64,000 nucleotides of DNA, taken from positions 1-64,000 of the forward strand of contig NZ_LDSL01000096.1 of assembly GCF_001476815.1 (NCBI RefSeq), in the 5' to 3' direction. Shown piece after piece: positions 62,233 to 64,000 of the stretch. Source of the stretch: Pseudacidovorax intermedius (lineage in GTDB: Bacteria > Pseudomonadota > Gammaproteobacteria > Burkholderiales > Burkholderiaceae_C). The notes beneath the pieces were generated by a model, which saw only the letters and a program-made list of their open reading frames with translations, ran no database searches and was not told the origin of the DNA. The position numbers and the translations under genes were made by a program. Position 1 is the first letter of the stretch, and the number at the start of each line of letters is the position of its first letter.

Positions 62233-63204
62233 GTGAAAAAGCTCCTTCAGATCTTTGCCGGCGCGCTGCTCGGCTGCCTGTGCCTCGGCGCCTCCGCCGC
62301 CGACGCCTACCCATCCAAGCCGATCCGCGTGGTCATTCCCTTTCCGCCGGGCGGGGCGGTGGACACGCTGATGCGCAGCATCGGTCCCGCGCTCAGCGCG
62401 GAGCTCGGCCAGCCTCTGGTCATCGACAACCGGCCGGGTGGGGGTGCGCAGATCGGCGCCTCCGTCGTCCTGGGCGCGCCGCCTGACGGCTACACCATGT
62501 TCGTTGCAGAGATCGGTGCGTTCGCCATCAACCCCAGCCTCTACCGCAACATCAGCTACCAGCCGGTCCGCGACTTCGAGGGCGTGGACATGCTTACGCG
62601 CACGCCGATGGTCATGTACGGTAGCCCGACCGGCAAACTGCCCAGCTTCAAGGCGCTGAAGGATGCGGTGGCCGCGGGCGCCGACATCAGCTACGGCTCC
62701 TTCGGCCCAGGCACGGCGCCCCATATCCTGGGGCACCAGCTCTCGCGCGCGCTTCCCAAGGGCAAGTTCACTCACATTCCATACAAGGGTGCGCCGCCGG
62801 CCCTGCAAGCCATGATGACCAACGAGATCGATCTGCTGTTCGACGGTGTGCCGGGCGTACTCAACATGGTCCGCAGCAGCAAGGGCGTGCCTCTAGCGGT
62901 TGCGGCGGCGCAGCGAAGCGAGTACCTGCCGCAGGTGCCGACCACGGCCGAGCTTGGACTGCCGCAATTGCAGATGGACCTGTGGATCGGTGCCGCTGTG
63001 AAGAAAGGCACACCGCCTGCCATCGTGAACCGGCTGCATGCCGCCTTCGAGAAGGTGCTGGCCGACCGCGAGATCTGGAAAAAGCAGGCCGATCTCGGCT
63101 ACAGCAAGGCATCGATGACGCCGGCCCAGTTCGACGCGTTCATCAAGTCGGAGATCGAGCGTTACCGGCCGGCCATCGTGGAGTCGGGCGCGACCGTCGA
63201 ATAA
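62233..63204 (+). CDS. Bug-type tripartite tricarboxylate receptor
   Basis: 323 residues from a GTG at 62233. The signal peptide VKKLLQIFAGALLGCLCLGASAA is followed by YPSKPIRVVIPFPPGGAVD, QPLVIDNRPGGGAQ, PPDGYT and THIPYKGAPPALQAM. It is the presumed uptake protein of the ring-cleavage operon and comes 81 bases after the isomerase. No membrane partners are adjacent. Confidence 0.93.
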   Translation: MKKLLQIFAGALLGCLCLGASAADAYPSKPIRVVIPFPPGGAVDTLMRSIGPALSAELGQPLVIDNRPGGGAQIGASVVLGAPPDGYTMFVAEIGAFAINPSLYRNISYQPVRDFEGVDMLTRTPMVMYGSPTGKLPSFKALKDAVAAGADISYGSFGPGTAPHILGHQLSRALPKGKFTHIPYKGAPPALQAMMTNEIDLLFDGVPGVLNMVRSSKGVPLAVAAAQRSEYLPQVPTTAELGLPQLQMDLWIGAAVKKGTPPAIVNRLHAAFEKVLADREIWKKQADLGYSKASMTPAQFDAFIKSEIERYRPAIVESGATVE

Positions 63205-63340
63205 GAAAGCAGCGGCACCGCCGCGCCGAGACGGCACTCGACCTACGAACGCAGGGCGGGCTCCAGCCAAGGGGTCCGCCCTTCTGCATGCCAGGCATGC
63301 CTGCCGCTGCTTCCGGCTCAGGCCCGCACGCAGCGGGGAG

Positions 63341-64000
63341 TCATAGGTCGACCGTCAGGGTGTCCGAGAGCGCTCGCGAGCAACAGGGCGTGAAGCAGCG
63401 CGTGCGGTCGGCATCGTCCAGGCATTCGTCCCGGTGGTCCACCTCCCCGTCCAAGACGTCGGTGAGACAGGTGCCGCACATGCCCTGTTCACACGAGGTA
63501 GGCAGTGCGATGCCTGCTGCCTGCACCACGGACGCCGCGCTTCGGTCGGCGGGCACGTTGAGCGAGAGGCCGCTGCGTGCCAACACCAGGCGAAACGCTC
63601 GGTTGATGCCTGGCTCGAGCGGGGCGGACGTGAAGCGCTCATGGTGCAACCGGGCCGCTGGCCAGCCGGCCTCGCGGCCAGCAGTCAGCACATGGTCGAT
63701 CAGGCCTGCCGGCCCGCAGACGTAGATGTGGGTGCCCGGCTTGCTCGCCGCGATGAGGGCGGGCACGTCCAGCAGGCCTTCGTGGCTGCCGTCGTCCAGG
63801 TGCAGCTGGACCCGCTGCTTGAAGGGCGAGTGCCGCAGCGCATCCAGAAATGCGCAGTGCGCGGCACTGCGGGCCGCGTGATGCAGCGACCACGAGGCGC
63901 CGATGGCGTGCAGCCGCCAGGCCATCGCAAGCAGCGGCGTAATGCCGATGCCTCCCGCGATCAACAGCGTGTGCGGCGCCGCTTCGTCCAGCGGGAAATG
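63341..64000 (-). CDS. Oxygenase reductase (FNR plus plant-type 2Fe-2S), N-terminus off window
   Basis: 220 residues seen; the N-terminal flavin domain continues beyond the right edge. The NAD-binding part shows LIAGGIGITPLLAMAW and IYVCGPAGLIDHVL. The C-terminal plant-type ferredoxin has the 2Fe-2S cysteines in SCEQGMCGTCLTDVLDGE and a final cysteine in RCFTPCCSRAL. It resembles phthalate dioxygenase reductase/VanB, which feed electrons to Rieske oxygenases. It converges with the Bug gene; the partner oxygenase is probably just outside the window. Confidence 0.92.
   Translation of the reverse strand, partial: HFPLDEAAPHTLLIAGGIGITPLLAMAWRLHAIGASWSLHHAARSAAHCAFLDALRHSPFKQRVQLHLDDGSHEGLLDVPALIAASKPGTHIYVCGPAGLIDHVLTAGREAGWPAARLHHERFTSAPLEPGINRAFRLVLARSGLSLNVPADRSAASVVQAAGIALPTSCEQGMCGTCLTDVLDGEVDHRDECLDDADRTRCFTPCCSRALSDTLTVDL

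Noticed and set aside
1-64000. CRISPR arrays, tRNA or rRNA genes, replication origin
   Set aside because: No regularly spaced repeats, cloverleaf-like sequences, rRNA motifs or DnaA-box clusters were seen on reading both strands.

Overview
The window looks like a high-GC soil or water betaproteobacterium of the order Burkholderiales (Comamonadaceae or Alcaligenaceae type; the genus cannot be fixed by reading). Pointers are four Bug-type periplasmic receptors with no TctA/TctB membrane partner beside them, a Liv-type ABC importer, an imuA-imuB-dnaE2 mutagenesis cassette behind a good LexA box, and dense CoA-dependent and aromatic catabolism with many ATGA/GTGA gene overlaps. No rRNA, tRNA or CRISPR array was seen.

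Layout: (1) 1-6666, minus strand: FCD-type GntR regulator, Liv-type ABC importer (binding protein, two permeases, two ATPases) and an acyl-CoA ligase running off the left edge. This is uptake plus CoA activation of an organic acid. (2) 7576-14181: an SDR with a clear sigma70 promoter, an IclR regulator, and a divergent operon of an internally duplicated uncharacterised protein, an acetolactate-synthase-like ThDP enzyme, a zinc alcohol dehydrogenase and a Bug receptor. (3) 14191-20083: a visibly less GC-rich, defence-like stretch with a CoiA-like protein split over two overlapping frames, a PUA-like/HNH nuclease, an IS66 remnant and a Shedu (SduA/DUF4263) nuclease. (4) 20336-26545: dnaE2, imuB, imuA (minus) and a divergent SRAP-family protein. 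(5) 26924-44303: an amber-interrupted small gene, a HutC/UTRA GntR regulator, two Bug receptors, a FadB/FadJ-like fusion and a thiolase (minus), then a divergent 10-kb operon of three enoyl-CoA hydratases, a CoA transferase, two acyl-CoA dehydrogenase pairs, a thiolase-like/DUF35 pair and a dihydroxyacetophenone-dioxygenase-like cupin. A 14-bp palindrome lies inside the candidate promoter between the two arms. (6) 44597-53200: an element-derived block bounded by IS30 and IS5 fragments, with a J-domain protein, a lipoprotein, small membrane proteins, an XRE regulator and a phage/ICE recombination module (gp3/RDF-like protein, YqaJ exonuclease, DUF932 protein). (7) 53304-64000: a second catabolic operon with acyl-CoA ligase, thiolase-like/DUF35 pair, dienelactone hydrolase-SnoaL fusion, flavin reductase, gentisate-1,2-dioxygenase-like cupin, FAH hydrolase, nitrilase, maleate-isomerase-like protein and Bug receptor, then a convergent oxygenase reductase cut by the right edge.

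Together, regions 1, 5 and 7 take up aromatic or alicyclic acids, activate them to CoA thioesters, shorten side chains (perhaps by retro-aldol cleavage through the thiolase-like/DUF35 pairs) and open rings through a gentisate-type route ending in pyruvate plus fumarate or maleate. The substrates are inferred and not fixed by the sequence. The best candidates for something new are the duplicated protein at 9443-10276, the defence-like stretch 14191-20083, and the recombination module with its unusual small proteins at 45236-52086.
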